The notes under the pieces are model-generated. The model searched no databases. It had not been told where the DNA came from and saw nothing but the letters and a program-made list of their open reading frames with translations. Both the position numbers and the translations under genes were made by a program. From Nemophila menziesii (Eukaryota; Streptophyta; Magnoliopsida; Boraginales; Hydrophyllaceae), in contig JARWIR010000024.1 in the NCBI GenBank assembly GCA_029959085.1, forward strand, positions 13,256,296 through 13,320,295: 64,000 nt of DNA, in the 5' to 3' direction. Shown one piece after another: positions 45,681 to 56,826 of this stretch (positions are counted from its first letter, which is position 1; each line of letters opens with the position of its first letter).

Positions 45681-46247
45681 TCACTCGTATCTCGTTTTCA
45701 AAGGAATCGATTTTTCAAAACCCTCTTTTACATAGAGACTTATCGGATCATACTTAGTAGGCGAATTCATCTCACAAGTACATTTGAAAAAACTTGTATG
45801 CCTTTTAAAATGATTCCACATATGAGATTCAGTGAAGGCATATACGACCCAACCATATGTTTTTGATCTCCTATCTACATAATTTTCGGGATTCACATTC
45901 CTCCATATATCAAGGAGATCTTTTCTCAAGTCTTTTGGCAAAGTCCTGAGAAGGGCATCAACCTTGTCATTCTCATTCATGTGATAGGCATATTTTATGA
46001 CACCTTGTATCATATCATTTACAATCTTCACGTGTTGTATTAAAGAATGTGACGATTTCATCTTATAATTTCGAAGTGTCATTATTTTGTTTTTCAAATC
46101 TTCCCTTTGTCCATCTGACTCGGGTTCTTTGGCGGTGTAAACCAATTTTGCTTTATTAGTATTCTTTATGTTCTTGTAATCAGTCCTGTAGTTCATCAAC
46201 AGGTCGCGTCTGAATGCACGTAATCCCCGGGATCGTGTAATCACCAT
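45681..46247 (-). CDS. Extra leader ORF with a Gag (UBN2)-like core in the copia element
   Basis: An intact 188-residue ORF lies between the primer-binding site and the gag start, on the element's coding strand. Its centre (KIMTLRNYKMKSSHSLIQHV ... MIQG ... VDALLRTLPKDLRKDLLDIW) follows the UBN2 pattern. It can be laid against the same element's own Gag (LTIKFDTCKKK ... MQQHL ... MIREL ... VQAVIRSLPNNW). The N-terminus is basic (MVITRSRGLRAFRRDL). There is no knuckle, protease or other enzyme motif. Most copia elements have no ORF in the leader. It may be a captured second gag fragment, a co-opted Gag-like regulator, or a relic of nested insertion. Confidence 0.6.
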   Translation of the reverse strand: MVITRSRGLRAFRRDLLMNYRTDYKNIKNTNKAKLVYTAKEPESDGQREDLKNKIMTLRNYKMKSSHSLIQHVKIVNDMIQGVIKYAYHMNENDKVDALLRTLPKDLRKDLLDIWRNVNPENYVDRRSKTYGWVVYAFTESHMWNHFKRHTSFFKCTCEMNSPTKYDPISLYVKEGFEKSIPLKTRYE

Positions 46248-46365
46248 TTTCCTCTATAGAAAAATTAAGAACAAAAATAATTCACCACCTTTTTGAATTA
46301 AAATAATACATTTCTGAAATTTGTTATAAATGAAACATATATTCTTGTAAGTAACAACTAATTGT

Positions 46366-46482
46366 ATAGATCAAGTGGTTAAGCTATTAGTCTTTAGTTG
46401 AGTTGGTCAGGGTTCGAAAAATTAATCCTAAAATAAAAATAACTTTTCTTTTCTTTTCTAAATACATGCGACAGAGAGAAGA
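46366..46482 (+). repeat. tRNA-like/SINE-like segment in the copia leader
   Basis: AGATCAAGTGGTTAAGCTATTAG (A-box-like) is followed 20-30 bases later by GGTCAGGGTTCGAA (B-box-like). Further on is a C/T-rich stretch with AAATACATGCGACAGAGAG, which resembles, in reverse, the tail of the SINE at 35.1 kb. No target duplication was identified. Confidence 0.35.
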
Positions 46483-46570
46483 AAAAAACTTTCAACAATT
46501 TTTTTTTATTAATAACATGAATCGCATATAACACAGAGGAGGAAGCAAATAATTATCCAGGTAACAAACG

Positions 46571-46582
46571 CCCTGATACCAA
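46571..46582 (-). other. Primer-binding site of the copia element
   Basis: On the minus strand TTGGTATCAGGGC lies just inside the 5' LTR terminus (TAACA). It matches the initiator-methionine tRNA type of site common in copia elements. Confidence 0.88.
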
Positions 46583-46583
46583 T

Positions 46584-47021
46584 TGTTACTTAAGAAATTA
46601 AATAGTAAAGGTTTTTAGACAAACCTCTTACGCAGCGGATTGATCTCTGAATTCCTATTTTCTGAATTCTTGCTTTCTGATTCTGAATTTAATTACAAGA
46701 ATTAAATTCTTTGTTTTCACCACCTAAGTGTCTGAGAATCTTGTTTAAGTGTAATGGAATAAGAGAAGGAATTTTTTTTGCTGAAGAAATTGTGTGCTGT
46801 GAAGCTGTGTTGAAGATGGAGTAGGAGACTCCTATTTATAGAGTCCAGGAAGCGTTGGTTTATTAACTGATAATAAACCACCTTCCCATGATCTCCACCC
46901 CAAGCACTAAGAAAGTGGGTAAGTTCTTTCAGTTAAACCCAGGTAACTATCTTAGCACGTTCATGTTAACCCATCATGGGTGACATGGAAATAAATCTAT
47001 TAATTTATTTTATTTCTTTCA
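46584..47021 (-). repeat. 5' LTR of the copia element
   Basis: Pairs with 39628-40065. It carries a TATA box (TATAAATAGG at 46831-46840), which would be the promoter that drives transcription of the element on the minus strand. Confidence 0.95.
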
Positions 47022-47025
47022 GTCA

Positions 47026-48230
47026 TGCATTAGGATTTTACCTACAAGAATTGCAAGATCAAATCACCTTATAATAGTTTAGAAAATAACCTTGTATATT
47101 AACCATATCATGCCCCGTAATGTGGTCTTAATGTCTACAAACAAGATAATGTCAAGATATATCTTGAGTTAATGATTATATAACACGAATCTACAGACGA
47201 TTTTAGAACTAATAAATTGGGGATAAGACTTACTAAGATAATTACATATAATGCTCTCCTTCGTTGAAATGCCACGATCAGCGACCTTTTTTCTGTAAAT
47301 GAAATAATAAATGCTATAAATATATTATTGGGATTAGTACTAGTTACAAATGAAACAATAATTAAAGAAAATTCAAATAATTAGAGAGCTTTAACTAAGA
47401 ACATCATTCATCAGAACTAAAAGGTCCAAAAGTAAAAAGGATCATCAGGAATCCTTCATGTTATCGTTTTCCAAAAGATACCAAAAGATATTGATATTAT
47501 GTGAATATCTGTAGTTATAAAATATAGCTCATTATCTATTGCTACCAAATAATTTTATAATATAACATCTCCAATTTGATCTACTGTAGTGGTTATTTGG
47601 GACCGATTAAAACCCATATATAACTGTAATATGGTCTAAATACATTTAAGCACAGCCATATCTAAAGCATATATATTCTAGAAAAACCACCTTATTCCAG
47701 TTCTCATTATCAATTGTCTGCACTTTTTTAATTGGGCAATAAAATTGTTGTATCAATGGCTTTATATATATATAAGTAATTGTAGGCTTTTGATAAAACC
47801 GCGAAATATTTAGGCCAAATATATTGGTGTTGGATACGGGTACCTTCTGGTTGGAAATAATAGGATTATTCGACCTGTATTCTGCATATTCTTTTTGATA
47901 AAGAAATGGATACATGGTAATAAGTAAAAGATAAAAACAATAAAATACGTTGGAAGACAAATATTATTTTCGGATTGGATACCTGAGTTGTTAGGGAAAT
48001 ATTATACTGAAGTGAACTCCGGGTACCATTCATTGTATGATGAGTGAATATGTGGTTTGAATTATAAAGTATTGTCGATAATGTTGCACCCGTATTTAAA
48101 TGAGAGTTAAAATGATCGAGTAGACCAATATTGTCAACAAAGACATGACTACAAACAGACAGGTGCTTGACCATGTCATTGAATTGTGTAGCTGAATTGA
48201 TGCATGAAACTGTTTGCATAGTTTGATCCA
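47026..48230 (-). other. Spacer with coding-like segments on the minus strand
   Basis: A 121-residue frame (47866-48231) begins MDQTMQTVSCINSATQFNDM and may end at a donor (CTCAG/GTATCC near 47984). Short downstream segments are bordered by AG...GT (for example 47882-47846 and around 47718-47692). At 47295-47231 is a frame reading VADRGISTKESIICNYLSK. This could be a decayed or real multi-exon gene, but no family is recognised. Confidence 0.25.
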
Positions 48231-48238
48231 TCCAGGGA

Positions 48239-48750
48239 CAGAGGCGGATCTACTTAATCAAAAGATGGGCTCAAGCCCATCCTCAATTTTTCTTTTTAAA
48301 AAAAAATTGACCTATTTGTTTAGTATCTTTTTAAAATCCAATATATAATTAGACTTTTAATTCATTTAATCTCAAATTTAATTTTAAAATTATATTTTAC
48401 TCTTTTTATAATGTTCACCTTATGAATAATTTTATATCAGATATCAAGTATTCTTTACACTTTTGTTAATTATTGTTAATATCATAATGAACATTAATTG
48501 ATAGAAAATTATTAACTTATACAATAAATTTTTTCCTAATTGATTGATCTGAATCTATTTTATTTGAAAAAAAGGAAAAAGAAAATAATTGAATAGAATA
48601 TTGTCGACGATTATAATTTTTTTTATTTATATGATTTTATTAAATCACTAAATTCAATTATTTCATGTGATATTAAATACCAACAATTTTTTTTTTCGGG
48701 GGCAACAATATTCAAGCCCACCCTCATTTATGTTTCTAGATACGCCACTG
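48239..48750. mobile_element. Non-autonomous hAT element 3
   Basis: The ends CAGAGGCGGATCTAC and CTAGATACGCCACTG are inverted repeats with a few mismatches. The flanks are TCCAGGGA (48231-48238) and TCCAGAGA (48751-48758), an 8-bp duplication with one mutation. GGGCTCAAGCCCATCCTCA near the left end and CAAGCCCACCCTCAT near the right end are subterminal repeats. The interior is AT-rich and non-coding. Confidence 0.85.
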
Positions 48751-48758
48751 TCCAGAGA

Positions 48759-51500
48759 CATAATGAATTTAAAAATTGAACTCAAGATGAAAACTTTCAA
48801 TAAAAAAGAAAGCCACAATGGATTTTTTAATGAACATGTTTAAAGGCTCAGCGAGGAAAAATATGAGACAGTCAGAGCACATAGTACATATTGGGTATTA
48901 ATAGAGGTATTGCATATTGAACGAGAAAGGAAGGTAGTGCATGTTTAAACACATTTTCTCAAAAGATGTATGAAAATTAAACTGTGTTAACTCGTAGTCA
49001 TGTTTAGGTATAACCCACAAAATGAATGTGACATTATAAGTTGTCTTCTCCATAGTCAGCTATCATGCTAAGGTAGTCCGATGCACAATAGAGTACAACA
49101 AAGTTCCTTGTTGTGATTCCTACTCGTGATTTATCACTAGAGAAGTTGGCTAAGACAACCTTGGATAAGCTACTCGTGATGGGATTGAGAAAATCCGTCA
49201 ATGGGAGAAGCATTTGGAAATTGTCCTTTCTGCCCTTGATTCACGACAAAAAACCGCCCATGAAGGTCAGTTCTGTGGTGCAAGAAAAGCTTTAATGGAT
49301 TTAACACTCATAATGCTAGACAAAAAGGACGATGGATTAGTTTTTTTTCCGAAGAAACCGATTATTCAGGCGACCTTTCAAGAGCAAATATAGCCAGAAT
49401 CATCAAAGGGGACATCCTAGGACACTTTCTTGGCCGGTCTCTCATAATTGGTCTGCGGTGAAGCAACTACAGACGATTACTAACAACTTAGCATCTCCTT
49501 GTATGAACCAAATCCCGACCGTACGAGGCTCTGAAACCTTGTATTCATGACGTGCACTCGTGGCGGCTATTATGTGTCAAATATAGAAGCCTTTCAAGAC
49601 AAAGGGGCTAGGGGTCTGCAACCCCCTTCCCCATCTTGTGTTACATTGAGAAATTTGTCTAATTCTTTTTTTTTTTTTTAAAAAAGAAAAGAAAAACCAA
49701 ATATGAATGAGCTTAAACTCCCTCTCCTAACCTAAATTTTTAGTCCTTAACCTATATTTTATCCCTATTATTATTAGCCTAAATATTTGATTTTTTGCTC
49801 TCCCCGAACCCCGCTGATTGTGATAACTTTTAATCTCCGAAAAAATCTTTGATCAACCCCATTCTTCAGATCAGCTATATGTTCTAAAGGTAATTCGTAA
49901 GGAGCCCTCATTTGTTTCTCCTTCCGAACCGGATTATGAAGGGGAGTCAAAGGAGTTGTAATAAGAAAACTCGATTTATTAAAGCAAATTCATCGGATCG
50001 ATAAATATGTTCTCCCAATATCAGATCTAGTTGATCCGCTCATTTCTCGTTGAGCTGGTAGCAGAAGAAATGAACTACACCGAGCTACATCTAGCTTAGG
50101 TTCCTTTTTCAATAAAATTTCCTAGATTCCCACATTTTGATATACGAGGGAGATACAGAATGAGTTATATGTGTAAGGTGAGGGTATTATAATATATTTA
50201 TTGTTAAAAAACATCGAGAGAATTTGCATGGACGTTTTGAGTCTAGATTATATACACAACAAAACCATGAAATGAAAAAAGGAAACATTAACTGTTACAC
50301 GGAAACCCCTTGCAATTGACTTCAACGGTTAAGATGATGGCAAGAATAATTAATCATAAACCTCAACCCAGTACCCACGTCAATCACAATAGAAAGAAGA
50401 AAAATATATTCTTAATTGGCCAAGGTTTTGCTATTTTTTCAGCACTTAAAGGGGAGGTACATAGTTCGAATCTCCTCCATAGCGGATGTGAAGTGATAGG
50501 TACAAGACTCGAACCCCTCCCTAAACATGGGCGACCTAGTTGTGATTAACCTGGAAATATACATGGAAGATGTGTATATCCCGTGAGATTAGTCATGGTA
50601 CGCGCAAGCTGGCTTGAATACCCACATACCAAAAACAAAAAGACCAGAAATCCTCAACTTAGTTATGAAAGTATGAAAGACTTTGTTTATTACCTATACA
50701 AAAATTATAGTAAGTATAGTTAATGAATCAAATTCATAGATAAGAAAAGACAAGATCCATGATAGCAATCAAAATTAAATTGTAAGGTAGTATCATAAAT
50801 TTATGATATAAATACTAACAATTCAAATTTACTAAAGTATATAATTACTTAAATAATTGATCATTTAATCTAAATTTATCATCAATTTGAGATGTAATAC
50901 AAATCATGGTAAGACTTATCTAAAATATTTTTATGTGTTAAAATGTCATGATCAACAGTTTCTTGGTAAATAAAATTTAAAATATATATTTGAATATACG
51001 TTCATAAAAAACATAATTCCACAACAAATTTAATTTAATATTCATATATTTGCAAAATATAAATCAGTAATACATAAATATAATATTTTTTTTGAATTTC
51101 TCAATATTAACTGTTTATATATCTTTCTGCTGTTCACATATTACACATCAAATTGACAGTTTTTATTATTAATAATACATTAAATTGTATATGAACATAA
51201 CAAAGAATCAAAACAATCTACCATTTTATACAATAACTTTTGATTTCAGTCTTTTTTTCCTCTTTAGTTTAACGATTTTCTGGAATTTGTTCTCTACTTT
51301 ATACATGAAGAATAAGACGACAACGTATGTAGAGGTTTGAAAATTGATGTATCAATTAATTTAAAGTTAAATGCTTTATAAGGGCTAAATGGGGAGATAA
51401 ACAAGTAAAATTTCAGACAGAATGGTTATAAATTTTTTGTCTAATAATAAAAGAATTTTGATAAAAAAAGGGATAACGCCTAGTTAATTACGCGGAGAGC
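48759..51500. other. Spacer without a supported gene
   Basis: No ORF of note. A B-box-like GTTCGAATCTCCTCC near 50465 hints at an old SINE fragment but its boundaries are unclear. 50.6-51.5 kb is very AT-rich. Confidence 0.4.
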
Positions 51501-52731
51501 GTAAGAATTCTCAATTAATTACAACTTCAACTTAATTCCCACTTAAGCACAAAAAATTGGAAGATTACAAAAATACCCATAGGCCTATTAATTAATTATA
51601 ATAATATTTAATTATTAATTTTCATTTTTAAATTTTTTTGCGAATTTTTTTTTTCCGAAATTTATTTTTCAAAACATTTTTTTTCGAAATTTTTTCCCGT
51701 GAAATTTTGTGTTCCATGAACACGCAATACTGAGATTTGTGTGTTGCGTGAACACACAATTCTAAGATTTGTGTATTCAGGAATACACATAATTGGACCA
51801 ACCAAAATCAAGTTTTGTGTATTCTAGGAATACATAAGTTTGAGTTTTATGTGTTCCATGAATACACAAATTTGAGTTTTATGTGTTCCAAGAATACATA
51901 AATTTGAGTTTTCTGTGTTCAATGAACACACGAATTTGACGAACACACAAATTTGAACTTTATGTGTTCTAGTTCCGTGGAACACACAATTTTGAGTTTT
52001 ATGTGTTCCATGAACACACAAATTTGAGCTTTATGTGTTCCAATTCCGTAGAACACACAAATTTGAGATTTGTGCGTTTGTTAGATTTGTGTGTTCCACG
52101 CAATTGGAACAAACAAAATCAAGTTTTGTGTATTACAAGAATATATAATTCGATTTTTATGTGTTCTATGAATATACAAAAATGATTTACGTGTGTTCTA
52201 AGAAAACACAATTCTGAGATTTGTGTGTTCTTGGAATACATAGAATTGAAATAAACAAAATCAAGTTTTGTGTGACCTTGAACACACAAAACCCTAAAAC
52301 ATAAAACACACAAAAATAGAAAAAAAGTGTTTCACAAAAAGACAGTATATCAAGATAGTTAAAAACGAGTAAAAATAAGGTGTATGCAATTAATAAAGAG
52401 AAAAAAATAAATTTGTTAAAAAAGAGAATCCTTTATATCGATTTTGTGTGTTATAGGAACACATAAACCTATATTTGTGTGTTATAGCAACACAGAACCT
52501 GAAATTTCGATTTTCGAAAAAAAAATTTGATTTTTTTTTTGAAAAAAAAGAATTTTGAAAAAAATTAAAAAAATCGAAAAAAAAAAAATCATATAAGGGT
52601 AATAATGGAAGGTAAATATGACAATGTGTTTAACTGAGAATTAAATTGCTAATTTGTGAGTAAGTAGGAAGTAATTTGCCATTTTTTTTGGGAATGAAAA
52701 TGTAGAATTGTAATTAATTGGAAATTATCTC
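51501..52731. mobile_element. TIR element with an internal palindrome array (copy 1)
   Basis: Its ends are inverted: GAATTCTCAATTAATTACAA at the left, and GATAATTTCCAATTAATTAC when the right end is read in reverse. Further in, the two sides share the phrases TTAATTC and ACAAAT/ACTTAAGCAC-like text. The copy starting at 63647 matches the right arm closely (inverted), which shows the boundary is a real element end. A clear target duplication was not found. It has no transposase. The superfamily is undetermined; length and design fit a large MITE or a MULE derivative. Confidence 0.6.
51712..52312. repeat. Tandem array of TGTGTTC...GAACACA palindromic units
   Basis: About a dozen units of roughly 35-46 bp, each with TGTGTTC (or TGTATTC), a 2-12 bp loop and its complement GAACACA (or GAATACA), separated by AATTTGAGTTTTA-like spacers. 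A longer phrase, CAAAATCAAGTTTTGTGT, recurs three times (near 51805, 52116 and 52257), indicating a higher-order repeat. Reading frames are short and not conserved. Confidence 0.85.
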
Positions 52732-53282
52732 TAAAAAAAATTATAAATTAACCCTAAAGAAAGATAGTTCTGTCTTGAGGAAAGAATAAATAATATTAAA
52801 GAAAAAAATTTCACACTTTATATTTTACATTTAGAGTAATGATATTTGTTATTCCTTTTTGGTTCATCGTTGTATCACCTTTATGTGTCACGTGTCATTA
52901 AATATAGAAAAAAGAAAAAAAGTAATTAGAAAAAAGAAACACTCTGATTGATGTTTAAAATATTTACATAGGAGGCGATATAACACTGAACCAAAAAGAA
53001 GCGACAAATATCATTATTCTTACATTTAACACATCTATATACAAAGTTGTGACTAAAAATACGCCTAAAATATCACTTACCTATTAATAGGTGGATAATA
53101 TTCTTAATATAGTCTTTAAACTCTATCTAATTTAAGGCATATGGTTAATTATCTAAACAGATTCAAGACTCCATACACCATCCAAGATATACCAAGTGCC
53201 TTAGTAGTCTGTGTGATGACATTCCTATAAAGGTTTACACCAATAACAACATATCATTAGGCTTATATTTCGAAATGAGGAG

Positions 53283-53354
<72 letters not shown>

Positions 53355-53759
53355 TTTTGTGAGTATTTATTTGGATAAATGATTTAATGGTTGGTTTTAT
53401 TATCACCTCTAATGAATATACTGTAACTTAAGCAAGAATTAAATTAGTGATCAACTATAAAAAAAATTATATAGATCATATTGCTTTGATATCTGAATTG
53501 ACGTATATTATGATGATACTAATTAAAGGTGAAATAGATAAAAGATGAAATTAACCGGGACACTAAAAATCCTCCTAAACCTTTTTTGAGTACTAAGGGG
53601 AAACTTTGTAAGTCTAGATTTTTCTTCTGAGTAATCCTACAATGTAGTGAGCGCGTATAGCGCAAACTTTATATTAACAATGTGAGTTATTATAATATTG
53701 CAATGATGAAGAACTTACACAGATATTAATCGAGTTAAATTCATAAACCATCTCCCAAG
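52732..53759. other. AT-rich spacer
   Basis: No gene. It contains a long TA microsatellite (53284-53352). Confidence 0.5.
53284..53352. repeat. (TA)n microsatellite
   Basis: An uninterrupted TA tract of about 69 bp. Confidence 0.95.
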
Positions 53760-55279
53760 ATAAATGGTTTGACCAACTTAAACGAGTGTTTCAAGATTTG
53801 CCGAAAAAGTCCATCTTGTCATGGAAAGAGTAGGCTTGTAGAGTCAAGTCGTGATTTCCTTACCTCAACAGGTCTAGGTCTTGCTTCAGTGAGACCTTAT
53901 TTTGATGAGGTTCCATGCTTGCTGCGACAAGCCTTCTATCACAACTCTCTCGTGTTTATGTGCTCTATATCGTGCATTGCCTTGGCTTTCTATGAGTTCC
54001 TTAAGTTTTTCTTCACATCATTCTGGCGTCTCATCCTCTTATCTCGGTCACATATACTGAATCATCGAAATCTTTACAAAGAAACTCTCAAATATCCCAA
54101 AAATGATACTAGCCTATGAACTTGAGGAAGTGTAAAGTTTGAAAATAACACACTAAATCACTTTACCGGCCCCTAAACAAAAAAAAATATGCCTCACATA
54201 TAATAGATATGATAACTAATCGTGAGATATCACAATCTCAAACTCAATCTTGTGGCATCCATAAAACAAAACATTAGCACAAGCATAAGTCATAGACAAT
54301 CTCAACAAAGTCTATCACATAACCCATGTAAAGACAAACTCTCCACAAAATATGCTCTTGAAATAGCCAATAATTATGATAATGTTGCACACAATCTAAG
54401 ATATTAAGACAATGTGATTATTAGCTTTTCCAATGACTAGGGTATCTCGCATTTAACTCAAATTATTTGGTAATAGGATGATCATTGAACATGACATATT
54501 ACTTCAAGTTCTGACTCATCTTGTACCTATAAAATATAATAACTAAATCACATGCTCAAAACCATAAAGAAGTTTTAGAATGCAATGTTAGGCTTGGGTT
54601 AGGAATAGTAATCATTTCTATAGTGTATCAATTTTTCCTCTTTTACCTAACCTAATAATTGACCTATTTTGAGATTGAATTTCCCTTCTTTATTTATGAT
54701 CATTAACCTCTCTTAAAGATGTTCTCAAATTTTGAAGGTTGAGTTTTTATTTTACATGTTACGAGAATTTTCTTATTTTAATTTTTTTTTCTTTCTTTTC
54801 TTTTCTTTTCTTTGTCTCCGTTTTTTGTCATTCTTTCATTTTTTTTATTTTCTATAAATGCAAATGATTAGATAAATACATACATCTCATTAATACACGT
54901 AAAAACACTCAACCCAATTCACAAAAATAAACATCTTTCACAATTTCAAACGTAAGATCAAAATGATATATCATGTAAGAACATATCTCAATAGCTATTC
55001 AAGAAAGAATATATCCTTTTTCTAGGTTAAAAGTCTTGTACCGTGACTTAAGATATCTCGCATTTTACGTTGAGTTTGTATAGATACGTGACATCATTTT
55101 TATGTTTAATTCAAGATTTTAGCTAATATTTATCATTCACATGTTTTTGTGCATTGTGAGGTATTTTATATTATATAGGTTAAACTCACAGAATTACATG
55201 AAATTGGGAGATCAAAGCAAGATCTAAGGAGTCATAAATATAAGGAAGAAGCCATAGAATGCCAAATATAGACCACGAG
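53760..55279 (-). other. Probable diverged internal sequence of the long-LTR family
   Basis: Words such as CACTTTACCGGCCCC and GTGAGATATCACAATCTC parallel CACTTTGCCGGTCCG and TTGAGATATCACGCTATT in the 57.4-57.5 kb part of the neighbouring element, in the same orientation. This suggests an older copy of the element's 3' non-coding region. A 116-residue plus-strand frame (53769-54119) has no recognisable domain and is likely fortuitous. Confidence 0.35.
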
Positions 55280-56810
55280 TGGTGTCGCCTAGGGTGTGAT
55301 AAAAATATGATAAAACAAAGTCTAGAAAACTACGCACTCTCACCCTAGACAGGCACAGTACTGCAAGTATTACAGGACGTATGCAAGTTTTAGTTGATAA
55401 GTTGAGTTCGTTCTCAGGGACTTAAGTGTGCTAGTCGAATGGGTAGCAATAACGAGTAAGAAGTAAATAATTAAAGACAGAAACTAAAAGCAAATAGATT
55501 TCGAAATTACTAATTAAAACTAAGAAAATAAAGACAATAAAATAAAATACGAAGAATATGAGATGAGAAATATACCTTAGGTTTTGCTAGTATGCACTAA
55601 TCCTTCTAATTCTTTCTATTAGATCTAGTTAATTAGGGAGAATATTAGCTCTTGTATACTTAGTCAGGATTCTAAATTCCCATTCCTTAGACCTTGAGAG
55701 CGACTAAGGGGGCTACAACACAACCAAGAAGCTGTTTTAAATAGGGTTATCAAACGCTACTAAGGCCCTAAGCAAACAATTCATTCAATTTGTGATATGG
55801 TGATTAAATTATACCCTAATGACTATCTAGTTAGAATCAGTTTTGTCAGGACTAATATCGACACTATACGTTATGTGGTGTTTCAATAATTAGACACCCA
55901 GTTAAGGTGACCATCTAATTACTATTAATACAATCCTAAAGTGATCAGTTCTAGGACAGGCAATAAATCAAAACACATAAACAAATATAAAGGTAAGAAG
56001 CTAATATTAGATTAAAACATGTAATTCCCAAAGAAACTTAGATAGAAGAATTGGAATTCATAGATTATACATGATGCAAAACCCAAGCTATGGGAAGTTT
56101 AGTTCATACCTGATGGAAATAAACTAAAAGAATTTACAAAAGACATCATCTTGCTTTCTACAATAAACTGAAAGAATAAAACCTTAAGAACTAATTACTA
56201 TGAGGCAAGGATGATTTACAAGTGATATAAGAGTGTATTTATAGGTGTTTAGAAGACCTAATTCGTTTTCTTGAGGGAGAGGTTAAGTAATGGACTCCAA
56301 GCCCAACTCAAATTCGTATGGAAATAAAGATAAAAACTGCTGGACTGTTTTGAGCATATCTTCTTCGTTATTGGTCGGTTTTTACTCCACAATATACCAA
56401 AAGAATCCTCAAAGAATTATCTACGTCCCTAGGAAAGGAATCTTCCAAAATCGGCTTACTTTTGGAGTTATCACCACTTCTTTAGGCGTTGCTGCAGAAA
56501 TTCAGATTTAGGCAGCTTTTTCTTTTCCATAATTTTAGCTTTTATTTCCTTATCTCCAATTACCATGCTAATCTCTTTCCATATCTTTTAGTCTTTGACT
56601 TGGACTCCAATTAATCTCCATAATTATCTTTACAGCTTCACACTAAATAAACAATTAAATCCAATATGCTCTAAAAATATTATTTTACTAAATCAAGACT
56701 CAAAATAGGAAAGTGCACTATTTCTCAAGAAAAACGACTATTATGACTTCTAAATCACTAAAAATGATATCTTATCCTAATATAAATCTATCACAAATGA
56801 GGAGACATCA
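55280..56810 (-). repeat. LTR of the long-LTR family (copy 4)
   Basis: A 1531-bp LTR from TGGTGTCGCC to GGAGACATCA, very like copy 3 at 33.8 kb but without the SINE. On the minus strand it starts TGATGTCTCC and has a TATA box (CTATAAATACAC, near 56233-56245). Confidence 0.9.
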
Positions 56811-56826
56811 AGACCCCCAACTCAAA
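56811..56826 (-). other. Polypurine tract of the minus-strand element
   Basis: On the minus strand the text is GAGTTGGGGGTCT directly before the TGATG of the LTR. It fixes the orientation of the element. Confidence 0.8.

Larger units (their letters stand above)
39628..47021 (-). mobile_element. Ty1/copia retrotransposon, nearly complete, coding region broken
   Basis: A 7394-bp element with two LTRs of about 438 bp that differ at only about four bases plus small indels. It is flanked by GTCA (39624-39627 and 47022-47025). The left LTR seems to have lost its first base or two, which could account for the 4-bp instead of 5-bp duplication. In minus-strand order it has: 5' LTR (right), methionine-type primer-binding site, an extra leader ORF, gag-protease-integrase, a split reverse transcriptase/RNase H, about 1.15 kb of non-coding 3' sequence, polypurine tract and 3' LTR (left). 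LTR similarity points to a recent insertion. One nonsense codon and one frameshift disable pol. Confidence 0.95.

Noticed and set aside
50430..50540. tRNA- or SINE-like B-box text (GTTCGAATCTCC)
   Set aside because: No A-box partner at the right distance, no tail and no duplication could be established.
53769..54119. 116-residue plus-strand frame
   Set aside because: No recognisable domain, and it lies in sequence resembling the non-coding 3' region of the long-LTR family on the other strand.
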